A stretch of DNA of 64,000 bases from Paraglaciecola sp. L1A13 (GCF_009796745.1 NZ_CP047024.1:1240001-1304000), one strand, 5' to 3'. Shown: positions 46,631-56,586, numbered from the stretch's first letter. Program-made: numbers and translations. Notes: generated by a model from the sequence alone, not told the origin.

Positions 46631-48531
46631 TATTTTTTGGCTCCATCGCCTAACTGTATATAACGGAACCACCACATTTGGAACATTAGCATGCTCCACA
46701 ATACCGTACTATGATCAGCCTTTTCGTCTTGGTGTTGTTGCCATAGCTGCTTGACCACAGCCATATCAAAGTATTGCTGGATCCCTTGCGCTTTAGTGAA
46801 CAAGTAATCTTCAGTTAAGTCTTTAATTTCACTGCGTAGCCAAGCGGCTAGCGGCACAGAGAACCCCATTTTTTTACGATATAAAATATCGTCAGGTAAT
46901 ACTGGCTTAAAGGCTTCTTTTAGAATGAACTTCTTTTCACCCTTGTTATATTTTAGATCTGAAGGAAGGGTCGCCGAAAATTCGATAATGTCTTTATCTA
47001 ACAATGGAGCCCTTACTTCTAACGAGTGAGCCATACTCATGCGATCAACTTTTACTAAAATACCGCCTGGTAAATAGGTTTTCATATCGGTATACAAAAT
47101 TTTTGACAAATGGTCGGGGCCGTCAGCCTTGTTGTAATTTTCCAAAGTGACTTGGCTAGGATGATAAGTACCCAGTTTATTTTTAGTGTTAGCGGTTGCC
47201 AGTTTTTGCCATAAACGGTCATCGATCATCGAATTGGTGATATAAAAACCCATGGCAGGCTCTAGGCTTAGACTCGTTAGTAATGACTTTGCTTTTCTAA
47301 AGAGTGGGTGCTCACTTTTAGCGAAGAGATTAGCCAGCTTAGGAAATACATTTTTGCGCAGGGCTCTAGGAAAGCGCTGACGTAACTTATTCTCTAAAGC
47401 GTCGGTGGTATACTTTTCATAACCAGCGAAGACCTCATCGCCGCCGTCGCCAGCAATAGCCACTGTGACTTGTGAGCGAGCCAATTGTGAAACAAAATAA
47501 GTAGGAACCAAAGATGGATCGGCAAAGGGCTCATCAAAGTAAGCGACAATTTCTTCTAGGTTATCTTTTACGTTTTGATGAACCGTAAACTCATGGTGCT
47601 CAGTGTGGTATTTATCAGCAACTATTTGAGCAAATTCGGTCTCATTGAAACGTTCTTCATCAAAGCCGATAGAGCAAGTCTTAACTGGGGTATCGCTGTT
47701 TAGCGCCATCATGGCGACTACGCCGCTTGAGTCTATGCCTCCACTTAAAAAAGCGCCTAAGGGCACATCACTGACCATGCGCGAACAGGTTTTTTCGGTC
47801 GCTAACGCATATAATTCGCTAGTGAGTTCAGCAGGGGATTTATCACTCACATTTTTAAATGAGACATCCCAATATTGCTCAATTTGAATGCCGTCCTGTG
47901 ACACCCACATAAAATGGGCAGGAGGCAGTTTATGTATATCAGTAAATATAGTTTTTGGATCGGGTACATATTGATAAGCAAAGAAGTCATGTACTGCATC
48001 TAGGCGAACTTCTCGCGATACATTGGGCAACGTTAGCAGGGCTTTTATTTCCGATGCGAAGGCAAACTGAGTCTCGGTTTTAAGATAATAAAGTGGCTTT
48101 TTGCCTATGCGGTCTCGAGCAATCAATAAGCGCTTACTCGTAGTATCCCATAACGCAAATGCAAACATACCATTTATCATTGTGAGCATTTTCTCGCCAT
48201 GTGTTGCATAAAGCGCAAGGATGACCTCGGTATCGGTATGGGTACGAAATGGATAGCCATCTCGACTCAGCTGGTCTCGTAACGTTTGAAAGTTATAAAT
48301 TTCACCGTTAAAAGCAATGATGTATTTTTCATCAAAAGAATACATCGGCTGAGTACCCGCTTCTGAAAGGTCAATGATCGCTAATCTGCGATGGGCCAAG
48401 CCGACATGTGCATCTAAGTATTCACGACCTGCATCAGGACCGCGATGATAAATACTGTCACCCATTTTCTTCAGGGTTTGTTGATTACCCATATTTCCAC
48501 TAAATTGCGTAAACCCCGCGATACCACACAT
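46630..48531 (-). CDS. XrtA-associated glutamine amidotransferase (asparagine-synthase type)
   Basis: A 633-residue two-domain enzyme. The mature N-terminal Cys2 starts the class II glutaminase domain (MCGIAGFTQFSGNMG, HRRLAIIDLSEAGTQPM). The C-terminal synthase domain has the pyrophosphate loop GAFLSGGIDSSGVVAMM, TFYVSQ-like VPTYFVSQLARSQ and VAIAGDGGDEVFAGYEKY. Length and context fit TIGR03108, the exosortase A-associated amidotransferase, which probably amidates an acidic sugar or other group of the polymer rather than making asparagine. Coupled to the acyltransferase at its end. Confidence 0.92.
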   Translation of the reverse strand: MCGIAGFTQFSGNMGNQQTLKKMGDSIYHRGPDAGREYLDAHVGLAHRRLAIIDLSEAGTQPMYSFDEKYIIAFNGEIYNFQTLRDQLSRDGYPFRTHTDTEVILALYATHGEKMLTMINGMFAFALWDTTSKRLLIARDRIGKKPLYYLKTETQFAFASEIKALLTLPNVSREVRLDAVHDFFAYQYVPDPKTIFTDIHKLPPAHFMWVSQDGIQIEQYWDVSFKNVSDKSPAELTSELYALATEKTCSRMVSDVPLGAFLSGGIDSSGVVAMMALNSDTPVKTCSIGFDEERFNETEFAQIVADKYHTEHHEFTVHQNVKDNLEEIVAYFDEPFADPSLVPTYFVSQLARSQVTVAIAGDGGDEVFAGYEKYTTDALENKLRQRFPRALRKNVFPKLANLFAKSEHPLFRKAKSLLTSLSLEPAMGFYITNSMIDDRLWQKLATANTKNKLGTYHPSQVTLENYNKADGPDHLSKILYTDMKTYLPGGILVKVDRMSMAHSLEVRAPLLDKDIIEFSATLPSDLKYNKGEKKFILKEAFKPVLPDDILYRKKMGFSVPLAAWLRSEIKDLTEDYLFTKAQGIQQYFDMAVVKQLWQQHQDEKADHSTVLWSMLMFQMWWFRYIQLGDGAKK

Positions 48532-48593
48532 AGTTATTCTGACCTTGTTGTTAATGTCGTCTTTTATTCAGCAAACTGCTGGTTTAAATGTTT

Positions 48594-49661
48594 TTACAGG
48601 CTTATATGTTTTCGGATCTTGGGACCAACTGAGGTGGTTACGCCCAGCGGAAGTTTGGCCCAAATGGATTCTACCAAGGGTCTCAGTCGTCCTTTCGGGG
48701 CACTTTCTCGCTCATCATTGTCCTGTACTGTAAAATTTTGACTCGTTTGAGAAGCTGCATTATACCAGTTTAATAATTGCGGCACTGCCCCCCACTGGGC
48801 TTTAAAGCGATATGTGCCTTCACCAAAAGTTGATCGTCCAAAGTCGAAGGAACGCATATTGTTATCACACGCTTCTTTTAGCAATGACCAATACAGCAGC
48901 ATATTTGGTGCAAGCTTATTGTATTCAGCGACAGTGGAAGCCCATGGAATAGCTGTATTTTGATTATTTGATAGGGTAATCCCTGCACCAATAGGTATAT
49001 CCTCACTGTAAACCACAGATAAAACGCAGTTGCCTTGATAATTCGTTAAAAGGTGTTTAAACCATTCTTTACTGTGTACAGGGGAACCCAATTTTCGCAT
49101 ATTTATGGCAAAAATATGGTAAAAATCATCGAGTCCTTGACCGTTCTTGAATATTTCATATCGCAGTCCATTTTTTTCGGACTTTCTGATTTGACTGCGT
49201 AACTTTGATTTGAATCCACTTAATAATTCTTCACTGGTTTCAGGCAACGCTAACAACATACGTACTTTTTGGCCCTCCATCTGTGAATCTTCCGTAGGCC
49301 CGTCAACCAAGTCTCTGAACTCGAATTTTTGGCCGTTTGCTGCCGAAAGTTGCTGATTGATGAATTGGGTTAACAGTCCGACAATCGCGCTATCGTCTCC
49401 CAGAGCGTAACCCACATCACAGTAAGGTAAGGCACAAAATGCAGGACGCAGCAAAGGGCGCTGCATCTGGATACAAGGCAATACACCAACAATTTGATTG
49501 TCTTGAAGGGCTATCGCGGCCATATTTTTATGCTGATAGGCTTGTTCAACGCTTTTTAACCACCCAAAACGGTGGTAAGGCGTTGCCCTGGAGTGGTTGT
49601 CAACGTAATTGTTCCAAAGTGGCTCATCTTTAATGGTTGCTAGGCGAACTTGAACCGTCAT
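48594..49661 (-). CDS. FemAB-like XrtA/PEP-CTERM-associated protein
   Basis: A 355-residue protein of TIGR03019. It has the N-terminal LWNNYVDNHSRATPYHRFGW, the GNAT-like VGVLPCIQMQRPLLRPAFCA, LRSQIRKSEKNGLRYEIF and the C-terminal SFDFGRSTFGEGTYRFKAQW. FemAB relatives transfer aminoacyl groups in peptidoglycan; the role in exosortase loci is unknown, perhaps an acyl or peptide link. Cytosolic. It follows a deacetylase with 8 nt between them. Confidence 0.92.
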   Translation of the reverse strand: MTVQVRLATIKDEPLWNNYVDNHSRATPYHRFGWLKSVEQAYQHKNMAAIALQDNQIVGVLPCIQMQRPLLRPAFCALPYCDVGYALGDDSAIVGLLTQFINQQLSAANGQKFEFRDLVDGPTEDSQMEGQKVRMLLALPETSEELLSGFKSKLRSQIRKSEKNGLRYEIFKNGQGLDDFYHIFAINMRKLGSPVHSKEWFKHLLTNYQGNCVLSVVYSEDIPIGAGITLSNNQNTAIPWASTVAEYNKLAPNMLLYWSLLKEACDNNMRSFDFGRSTFGEGTYRFKAQWGAVPQLLNWYNAASQTSQNFTVQDNDERESAPKGRLRPLVESIWAKLPLGVTTSVGPKIRKHISL

Positions 49662-49669
49662 GTATTCTC

Positions 49670-50665
49670 TTACTCTTTGGTTAGCTGCAACTTTGCGGCA
49701 GCTTCAGATATGGTACAAAAATCCAACGTATATTTTTCGCTCAGTGTGTTGATAACTTCAGCAACGGATTGGCTAATAAACTCATAGGCATTTTGATTGC
49801 CTAGTAGGCTGTTGTTGTTATCTAGCAGTCCTGAACTGTGCATGTACATGTGCAGTACTGGGTAACCTTTGTTTATGACCGTTTCACATAACGACAGCAT
49901 ATCTTTAGGCATTGATAATTCGGGACATAAATATTGTTTTCGTAATAATTGAGTATGCCAAGCAATGCCATTAAAACGCGTCCAACTGTATGGCGGGCTA
50001 GCAAACTTGGTATGAATATCATTCCATAAAGAAAAATTTGAGCGGTTAAAACCGACGGTAACCGGCAACTCATAAATTTCCTTTTGCTGAGATTCTTTTA
50101 ATGGATCATTTAAATCTGGCCAGTACGGTAAGGAAGGAGCGCTATGACAACTGAAATAATCATTGTTGTAAAACGGATATATACTGGAATCAACGTTTAT
50201 ACCTGCGTTTACGAGCAGGTTTATCACCTTAGAATCAATTCCCCAGCGCCCGGTACGGAATGATTTGGCTTGCACGTCAAACTGTTGGTGAATAAGTTGC
50301 ATTAAAGCGTCTAGTTTTTGCGATACCTGTTCTACAGGAAGATTAATTACATGTGAGCTTTCATCTGTTGCTGGGCTAAAATAAGGCGGATTACACCAAG
50401 GGTGTAAATGCGCGCCTACTTCGCAATCTTTTTGTGCAGTAATAGTACGCATTTCAGCCGCTGCATCAGGGCTGTTGGCAACTGCGTAATCAACAAAATA
50501 AGTCGGCCGCACGCCGAGACTAGCTAAATGCTGATGAAAACTGGGCAGCAAATTAACGTTATTAACGTCTACATTTTGTTGTGGAAATGCTCCCGACCAA
50601 TCCCATTCTTCTTCCGTATCAATGGATAATATGAATATAACTGGCGCTGATTTGCCTTGTTGCAT
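49670..50665 (-). CDS. Polysaccharide deacetylase family protein
   Basis: A 331-residue NodB-like deacetylase of a different type from the one next to XrtA. The metal-binding start is FILSIDTEEEWDWSGAFP, with the first His of the GAHLHPWCNPPYF segment, then SFRTGRWGIDSKVINLLVNA and late VLHMYMHSSGLLD. No signal peptide, so cytosolic. Its start shares one base with the glycosyltransferase stop (TAATG), and FemAB-like gene follows by 8 nt. Confidence 0.88.
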   Translation of the reverse strand: MQQGKSAPVIFILSIDTEEEWDWSGAFPQQNVDVNNVNLLPSFHQHLASLGVRPTYFVDYAVANSPDAAAEMRTITAQKDCEVGAHLHPWCNPPYFSPATDESSHVINLPVEQVSQKLDALMQLIHQQFDVQAKSFRTGRWGIDSKVINLLVNAGINVDSSIYPFYNNDYFSCHSAPSLPYWPDLNDPLKESQQKEIYELPVTVGFNRSNFSLWNDIHTKFASPPYSWTRFNGIAWHTQLLRKQYLCPELSMPKDMLSLCETVINKGYPVLHMYMHSSGLLDNNNSLLGNQNAYEFISQSVAEVINTLSEKYTLDFCTISEAAAKLQLTKE

Positions 50666-51780
50666 TAACTGTCCTTTGTCATTTCTTCAAACAAGTCGCT
50701 GTACTCTGCCGCCATGCGCTGAGCTGAGTAATTATCGTATACGAATTGTTTGGCATTTTCAGCAATTTCACGTGCATATGATGGTTCGAACAGGAGTTTC
50801 TCCCAGTATCCTAGTAACGTCTCTTTATCCCCTAATGTCGCCAATAAACCCGTTTCCTCATGATTGATTAACTGATCAATACCTGGGATATTATATGCTG
50901 CCACTGGAATGCTTGCTGCTGTGGCCTCCATTAAACAGCGTGGAATGCCTTCAAGCGTCGATGTCATCACGAATAAATCAAAAGACTTCAGTAGGTTTAA
51001 TCTGTCATCTCTAAAACCTAAAAACTCAATGGCGTCTTTGCACTCAAGCGTATTACTGTATATCTCGAGCGCTTGGCGAGAATCACCGTCCCCGAGTAAT
51101 ATAAGTGCGGTATTTGGGTGTTTTTTATGTAATTCACTAAATATATCCAATATATCGCGGATATTCTTACGGCTGATCATTTGACCAACAAAACCGATAC
51201 GCTTGCACTCAGGATCTGCGCGCAGCGGAACGGGCTCAGCTTCAACTTCTGAAAGGTCGACACCATTTTGAATATACAAGGTGTTTTCTGGTTTCACTCC
51301 CATTTTTAAAACATCGCGCATAAGCTGTTGTGATAAAGGAACAACTTTGTGGGCGAAGCGCATTGATTGACACCCTAACCAAATAAATGTTCTGAGTTTG
51401 AAGTCTTTCGCATTTTCAAAACCGTGAGGCGTAACGATACATTTAATTTTCGCACGCTTTGCTGCAAGTACACCGATAATGTCTGATTTATAGCCATGCG
51501 TATGTATTATATCGATTTTTTTTTCGTGGATTAATTTGACCAGTCTACCAACGGCTCCTAAATCAAATTTATTTTTCATATCAATGGTATAGGTATTTAA
51601 GTTTAGTTTTTTATATTCACTCACCAGCTCAAGGGCCTTTTGTCCAGGCTCCATGGTTACGGCTAAATCACACGTTACACTATTTGGGTCTAAATGTTTT
51701 GCTAAGGCCAGTACCCAACGCTCCGCACCGTAAAAGCCAGTAGGGCAAATAAATTGAAGTACTTTAAGTTTACGGGTCAT
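50665..51780 (-). CDS. Family 4 glycosyltransferase
   Basis: A 371-residue GT-B transferase. LQFICPTGFYGAERWVLALA at the start, DIIHTHGYKSDIIGVLAAK, the VTPHGFENAKDF loop, and in the second domain RIGFVGQMISRKNIRDILDI, LILLGDGDSRQALEIYSN and the Ex7E-like MTSTLEGIPRCLMEATAAS. Adds a sugar to the lipid-linked repeat unit; donor unknown. Coupled to the deacetylase through a one-base overlap. Confidence 0.9.
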   Translation of the reverse strand: MTRKLKVLQFICPTGFYGAERWVLALAKHLDPNSVTCDLAVTMEPGQKALELVSEYKKLNLNTYTIDMKNKFDLGAVGRLVKLIHEKKIDIIHTHGYKSDIIGVLAAKRAKIKCIVTPHGFENAKDFKLRTFIWLGCQSMRFAHKVVPLSQQLMRDVLKMGVKPENTLYIQNGVDLSEVEAEPVPLRADPECKRIGFVGQMISRKNIRDILDIFSELHKKHPNTALILLGDGDSRQALEIYSNTLECKDAIEFLGFRDDRLNLLKSFDLFVMTSTLEGIPRCLMEATAASIPVAAYNIPGIDQLINHEETGLLATLGDKETLLGYWEKLLFEPSYAREIAENAKQFVYDNYSAQRMAAEYSDLFEEMTKDS

Positions 51781-51792
51781 GGCGATAGAGCC

Positions 51793-52749
51793 TTAGGAGT
51801 TATTAACACGAATTGATTTGAAAAGACCGGCAAAGGTACCGATCGCTCGAGCAGGAAAATATACAATATAAAACAAAAATATTTGGAAAAAAGATACCGG
51901 CAAATTATTAATATTTTGTAATCTTACACTGTATACCACTACAGGAAATAGCCCAATCAACAAACTACAGATGGCAAGGCCACGTAGACCAAAAATTAAC
52001 AGTAATACACTCACTATGATAAATAAAAATATCGCTGGCGGCACAACAAAACTTGGCCATTCTCGAAGAGGAATGTGTCTCCCTTCAATTGATTGTAAGT
52101 TTGACTGACCACGCCATATCTCCTTGTCAAACAACCCTTTAAGCGTTTTGTCTTCGCCAAGGTGAATATAGGTTGCACTGGAAGTATAGAATAACGCACC
52201 AAGTTGTGCGGCTTTATCAGTAAAGTAATAATCCTCGCACGTCACTAAGTGCTCCGGAAATCCGCCAATTTTCGCGAATGAATCACGTGTTAGAAATAGA
52301 TTACGACCGGGTAAAAATACCACATTTACATCGAGTTCTGCATTACTTAAGCTAGTTCGGATCTTTTCTAGCGGCGGGGCATCCGATTTACATATCTGCA
52401 TGGCACTGACGATAATGCGCTTTGCGTCTTGGGCTAAGGTCCTCTGCATTTCCTCTATCCAGTTTTCAGACAGATATATATCCGCATCAAGGAATGCTAA
52501 GTACCTGCCAGATGATTGCGTAACGCCATAATTTCTAAGCGCGGAAATCGTCTCACTTTCTCGACGTAAGAAAGGTTTAATCTGCAACTTTGCCTCGTCT
52601 GACAGCGCTTGCTTTAACACGTCAGGCGTTTGACTTACGACAATCACTTCAACTTGAGTCAAGTCAAAGGACTGTTTTGCAATAGATTCAATGGTTTGAA
52701 TTAGCATTTCAAACCGACCCTTATGCGGGATAATAAATGAAATTTGCAT
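51793..52749 (-). CDS. Family 2 glycosyltransferase with C-terminal membrane helices
   Basis: A 318-residue GT-A transferase. SFIIPHKGRFEMLIQTIESI, the acceptor motif ISALRNYGVTQSSGRYLAFL, DADIYLSENWIEEM (DxD-like), and WRGQSNLQSIEGRH. Residues about 225-300 have two or three hydrophobic helices, so it is held at the inner membrane. It resembles mycofactocin/exosortase-associated GT2 enzymes in layout. It lies 12 nt upstream of the GT4 gene in the same operon. Confidence 0.87.
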   Translation of the reverse strand: MQISFIIPHKGRFEMLIQTIESIAKQSFDLTQVEVIVVSQTPDVLKQALSDEAKLQIKPFLRRESETISALRNYGVTQSSGRYLAFLDADIYLSENWIEEMQRTLAQDAKRIIVSAMQICKSDAPPLEKIRTSLSNAELDVNVVFLPGRNLFLTRDSFAKIGGFPEHLVTCEDYYFTDKAAQLGALFYTSSATYIHLGEDKTLKGLFDKEIWRGQSNLQSIEGRHIPLREWPSFVVPPAIFLFIIVSVLLLIFGLRGLAICSLLIGLFPVVVYSVRLQNINNLPVSFFQIFLFYIVYFPARAIGTFAGLFKSIRVNNS

Positions 52750-52779
52750 CTAGTATCGTGATCCTGAAAATGTCATTAC

Positions 52780-55404
52780 TTATCTTAGCCTTTTCTTAAG
52801 CCAGTTTACTTCATCGGCCAGTGAAATCTTTAACAAGCGCGTGCTGAAAGCCTTCAGTAACCGCGTGGTTAATGAACCTTTTTCATAGCTGGGTGCGGAC
52901 CAATTGCTTTCAGCTCGCATAAACGTATGAGTGAGATCAGCGTGTTTGAAATAATTCGTTGGGCCATCATTTTGCATCAGTAAGACCATGATCCGCGTGA
53001 AGGTTTTTGTCTCGCTTAAGGCTAAGCGAGAGGCGACTTGATTTTCGAAATATAACGCTTTAGTCAAATACTGCTTTTGTGCTTTATTTGAGTAGAAGTA
53101 TGCTGCGGCCAATACATGGGCTTTGCGCAAATCTTGAGCTGTCCAGGTATCGTTGGGGTATTCAAGAATGTCTGGTTTGTCTAAATACATATACTCGTTA
53201 ACTTGCATCCATTGCGCATAGTTGAGCAAACAATCTCGCGCGTAATAAAAAGCACTGTTGTAATCGTGGGCTGCGCGTTTGATATCAAGGTAGCGAACAA
53301 CAGATTGCAGAAATACGGTATAAAACCAAGTTTCTTCGACATTTTCTAAGTTACGCGTTGAAACGTCTTCATTGGGATGAACGGTGTGATAAATGATATG
53401 TTCAACGTTGAGCAAAATTGCAGCATCGCTTGTGATTATATAGCTATCTAACAATGCATTGAGATAGTTGGCTGTTCCTCTATCAAGAGGGTATTGACCG
53501 CTAAAATGGTTTTTCAATCCGAGTACGTTACGATTTTTAAGCGCAAGGAGTAGTTCAAGACACGTATTGCCGCCTTCATATACGTACGTGATCCATTTCG
53601 TGAGAGTCAACACTGCCTGTTTCGCTTCTTCATCCCCAGTAAGCAGATGATAAAGTGCCAATCCTGTTGTGTAACAATGCTGTCCCCCTGGGCCGCCACC
53701 ACCAGCATGATCCTGATAAGCACCTTTACCCTGATGTTTCGAGTAAGAACGGTGACTAGACGTATATGCCTGTAAATAGTGGTCAGTATGCCAAAACATT
53801 CCGCCGTTATATTCTGACTTATCATCAAGGGTGTGATAAATATCTATGTCTTTTACGTGTTTGGCTAAATCATCGGCTAAGGTAAACCAACGGCGATCAC
53901 CACTTAATATGAATTGCCGTAAAAAGCCGTAAATGGGATCATATTGATTATTGTAATGTGATACAAAAATAGCGTCGCCATCGTGCTCGGCGGTTTCATG
54001 GTCAGCATACAGATCACCGAAATTTCGCCAGCCATATTCATCTAATTGTTCACGTTTTTCGAAAAAATTGTTGCTAGATAAAAGTCCATTATTTATCAGC
54101 TGTTGTAGCTCAGAATCACTTCGCGCGTATTCTGTGTATAAGGGCATATCGCTATTTGCGTATTGCGCAATATTTGTCGTAGCCCTCGGGGCGTTTTCAG
54201 TCCAATCAAGCGCGTTTTTATCCTCACTGGCCGAAACCCATAGCGTATGAGTGCTTTTTTCACCCCCTTGAAGCTCATAGTTACTACCTGTTTGTTCTGG
54301 GAGAAAGCCTAAAGACACACGCTTTTGAGTAATACCCATTGCGCTAGGGAATTTCTGCCAAAAGTCCCCCATGGATAAGCAGAATTTCGCTGCCAAGTGA
54401 ATGTGTGGAGATGCGCGCGAGCCTATTTCAAGTAGCTTATCTTGCTGAATAACTTGGTAGCCTTTGATATCAAACGGCACTTTTTGTTGATGATCAACAT
54501 GCACAGGACTCTGCCAATTATCTCCGCCGCTTGAATGCTGTGTAATTATAAGTGGTAAGACCGTTGCGGTTTGCCATTCTTGATCACGTGTTAAACGATA
54601 GTCGACAGGACAAACTACATTGTAATCAAAATTTACACTCAGCTCAGAAAAATTGAATGAATTGGGGTCCCCTAAATCCCAACTACCTCCGCTGTGCACC
54701 GCACTCTTTGGGTTGTGTAATGTCACATCTAATTTAACCGCGCTTTGACCCGCAATGAGGGTAAAAACGTTTTTAACGTGAATGTGTGATGGGGAATTTG
54801 GATCCGTATCTACGTAGTCAATTTCTACGTTAACCTGTAAAGCGAATATGGCATCATGACGTAAATCAGGGGTTTCTTGAACACTGACTTTACAAGATGA
54901 TATCGTACAACTGAGCTTGGATGCGTCTTTGAATATCAGCTGCCCTTTAAGTGAGCTCAGCTCAGATTTGTGTTGTATTTTAGAGGCTAGCGAAAACTGA
55001 CCATCAGCGTGATCCAGTTTCAATATATAGTCTGAATTCTGTATTTCGGTCAGTGTATCATTCTGTTTATAGACCAAAATATTTGAAATCACCAGAGACT
55101 TAGCGGCACGTCTTTGACTGATAACAAATTTGAATTGCTCTTTCTGTAATTGTTGAGAAAAAGGGGACTTGGGTGCAAAAAACGTTAGGTGAATCCACTT
55201 AATACTTTTATCTGGCCATGTAGCAAGAGGACGTGCGCCGCAACTAATAGGATCTGAATCGCATAATAGTTGGCAATACTGTAAATCATAAAGCGCACCT
55301 TGTGGTAACGGTAAGCTAGTAGAAAAGTAGCCAGCAAAAGCGTCATTTTCTGAAAAGTGCAATTCTAACGGGATGCTGTGAGTGCCGTGATCGTCAATAT
55401 TCAT
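52780..55404 (-). CDS. Large YetA/PcRGLX-like (exo-rhamnogalacturonan-lyase-like) protein
   Basis: An 874-residue protein without a signal peptide. The N-terminal half resembles the RIFT-barrel and beta-sandwich of the PcRGLX/YetA-like family: TSLPLPQGALYDLQYCQLL, SIKWIHLTFFAPKSP, VHSGGSWDLGDPNSFNFSEL and the VPFDIKGYQVIQQ area. The C-terminal half is alpha-helical, as in an alpha/alpha-toroid catalytic domain (for example YGWRNFGDLYADHETAEHDG and GGMFWHTDHYLQAYTSSHRS). Known relatives act on rhamnogalacturonan or related uronic-acid polymers. The lack of an export signal in a synthesis operon is unusual. Assignment is by pattern only. Confidence 0.6.
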   Translation of the reverse strand: MNIDDHGTHSIPLELHFSENDAFAGYFSTSLPLPQGALYDLQYCQLLCDSDPISCGARPLATWPDKSIKWIHLTFFAPKSPFSQQLQKEQFKFVISQRRAAKSLVISNILVYKQNDTLTEIQNSDYILKLDHADGQFSLASKIQHKSELSSLKGQLIFKDASKLSCTISSCKVSVQETPDLRHDAIFALQVNVEIDYVDTDPNSPSHIHVKNVFTLIAGQSAVKLDVTLHNPKSAVHSGGSWDLGDPNSFNFSELSVNFDYNVVCPVDYRLTRDQEWQTATVLPLIITQHSSGGDNWQSPVHVDHQQKVPFDIKGYQVIQQDKLLEIGSRASPHIHLAAKFCLSMGDFWQKFPSAMGITQKRVSLGFLPEQTGSNYELQGGEKSTHTLWVSASEDKNALDWTENAPRATTNIAQYANSDMPLYTEYARSDSELQQLINNGLLSSNNFFEKREQLDEYGWRNFGDLYADHETAEHDGDAIFVSHYNNQYDPIYGFLRQFILSGDRRWFTLADDLAKHVKDIDIYHTLDDKSEYNGGMFWHTDHYLQAYTSSHRSYSKHQGKGAYQDHAGGGGPGGQHCYTTGLALYHLLTGDEEAKQAVLTLTKWITYVYEGGNTCLELLLALKNRNVLGLKNHFSGQYPLDRGTANYLNALLDSYIITSDAAILLNVEHIIYHTVHPNEDVSTRNLENVEETWFYTVFLQSVVRYLDIKRAAHDYNSAFYYARDCLLNYAQWMQVNEYMYLDKPDILEYPNDTWTAQDLRKAHVLAAAYFYSNKAQKQYLTKALYFENQVASRLALSETKTFTRIMVLLMQNDGPTNYFKHADLTHTFMRAESNWSAPSYEKGSLTTRLLKAFSTRLLKISLADEVNWLKKRLR

Positions 55405-55413
55405 TGGGTTATT

Positions 55414-56463
55414 CTAATGTCTAAATGATTTTTGTAGGGCATGTTTAATCTGCCGAAGAGCTTCTCTTGCCCGCATTAAAAACGTGGGTTGATAGAAACA
55501 CATCAATTTTTGTCTGGTGGTGGGCATATTAGACAGTGATTCTTTGTATCGGGCTTCGCCGGCCAAAAAACTATATTTATTAACATTCTGGGCTATTGCT
55601 TCTTTAATAATGAACGTGTGCGCAAGTAAACCAATTTTTATTCGATTGTCCGTATGATTTTTCATCGCGGATAAATAAAAATACCAAGCATTATTATCTT
55701 TCAATATATAAATATATGCCAATGCTTCATTATTTACTTTAAGACAATATAGATTCGTAACATTGCTCATCTCAGGTGCAAATATCAGATCTTGATGGAA
55801 GCGTTCAAAAATAGGGTTGTTAAACCCACTGCCATATTCTGTGTCTTGCCATTTTTCTTTGTGCAGCGCTGCAATCTCGTCCAAATAAGTACGTTTCAGT
55901 ATGTCACTACTCGCCAAGGCAAGGGATAAATTTCCGCCCTGAGAGAGTATTTTTTCCGTACGCCTTATTTGCGCCCGAGTATTCTTTGATAAATCGCTTA
56001 AATAATCATCTATATGCGTTTTACCGCTTAAGTCCACTTCGAAGTCAGGCGATGTAATATCCATCCGAGAATAGGGTAAATGATGCTTGAATTCGTCGAG
56101 CTTTTCATCCGTAGACAGGCCAATGTACAATTCCTGCCACAGGTACTGATTGTCAATTAGATAATCGAGCATGGCTATACGGACGCTTTGCACATTACTG
56201 CTGTGGAGCAAAAAGTCATTGTGTTCAATCCACATTTGATCCAACGCTTGCTCTCCACTTCTGTGAAGCCACAATTGTTTAATTTTTATTCCCAGAAAAG
56301 ACCGTTCATTGCGCTGGGTAAATATCGCTAACCCCACACATGTATCGCCTTCATATGCAATTAACACTGTGGGAGCTGAGGGAAGGGTATTTATCCAGGC
56401 GTGGATCCACGACCAGCTTAGAAACACACAACCTTCAGATTGCTTGTGGAGCGTTTTCCACAA
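55414..56463 (-). CDS. GNAT acyltransferase, CelD/BcsL-like (start uncertain)
   Basis: A protein of about 349 residues of the CelD/BcsL group of GNAT-fold acyltransferases: VFLSWSWIHAWINTLPSAPT, VLIAYEGDTCVGLAIFTQRN, DYLSDLSKNTRAQIRRTEKI and YIYILKDNNAWYFYLSAMKN with YSFLAGEARYKESLSNM. It probably transfers an acyl or aminoacyl group to the polysaccharide or its lipid carrier. The only standard in-frame start is TTG at 56463. The frame is open about 22 codons further, with no ATG or GTG but ATT codons, so an ATT start or a longer N-terminus is possible. It lies 10 nt before the large YetA/PcRGLX-like gene. Confidence 0.75.
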   Translation of the reverse strand: MWKTLHKQSEGCVFLSWSWIHAWINTLPSAPTVLIAYEGDTCVGLAIFTQRNERSFLGIKIKQLWLHRSGEQALDQMWIEHNDFLLHSSNVQSVRIAMLDYLIDNQYLWQELYIGLSTDEKLDEFKHHLPYSRMDITSPDFEVDLSGKTHIDDYLSDLSKNTRAQIRRTEKILSQGGNLSLALASSDILKRTYLDEIAALHKEKWQDTEYGSGFNNPIFERFHQDLIFAPEMSNVTNLYCLKVNNEALAYIYILKDNNAWYFYLSAMKNHTDNRIKIGLLAHTFIIKEAIAQNVNKYSFLAGEARYKESLSNMPTTRQKLMCFYQPTFLMRAREALRQIKHALQKSFRH

Positions 56464-56545
56464 CGTTTCGTGCCGCTCGATATCTTCAAGAGGATAATGT
56501 TCAATATTAAAAATAAAATTTACTCGTTGTCAGCACAGTATTTAA

Positions 56546-56571
56546 GGCCTTGCTTTAAATAGTGCAAGGCC
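56546..56571 (-). terminator. Perfect hairpin between prsT and the GNAT gene
   Basis: An 8-bp perfect inverted repeat GGCCTTGC / GCAAGGCC with a 10-nt loop, just after the prsT stop on the minus strand. No T-tract follows, so it may be a weak terminator, processing site or attenuator separating prsT from the downstream operon. Confidence 0.4.
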
Positions 56572-56586
56572 CGTATTAGCGGTATA

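Noticed and set aside
46631..46699. Longer start for the acyltransferase gene inside the amidotransferase gene
   Set aside because: A GTG directly coupled to the amidotransferase stop with GGAG upstream fits the family start better.
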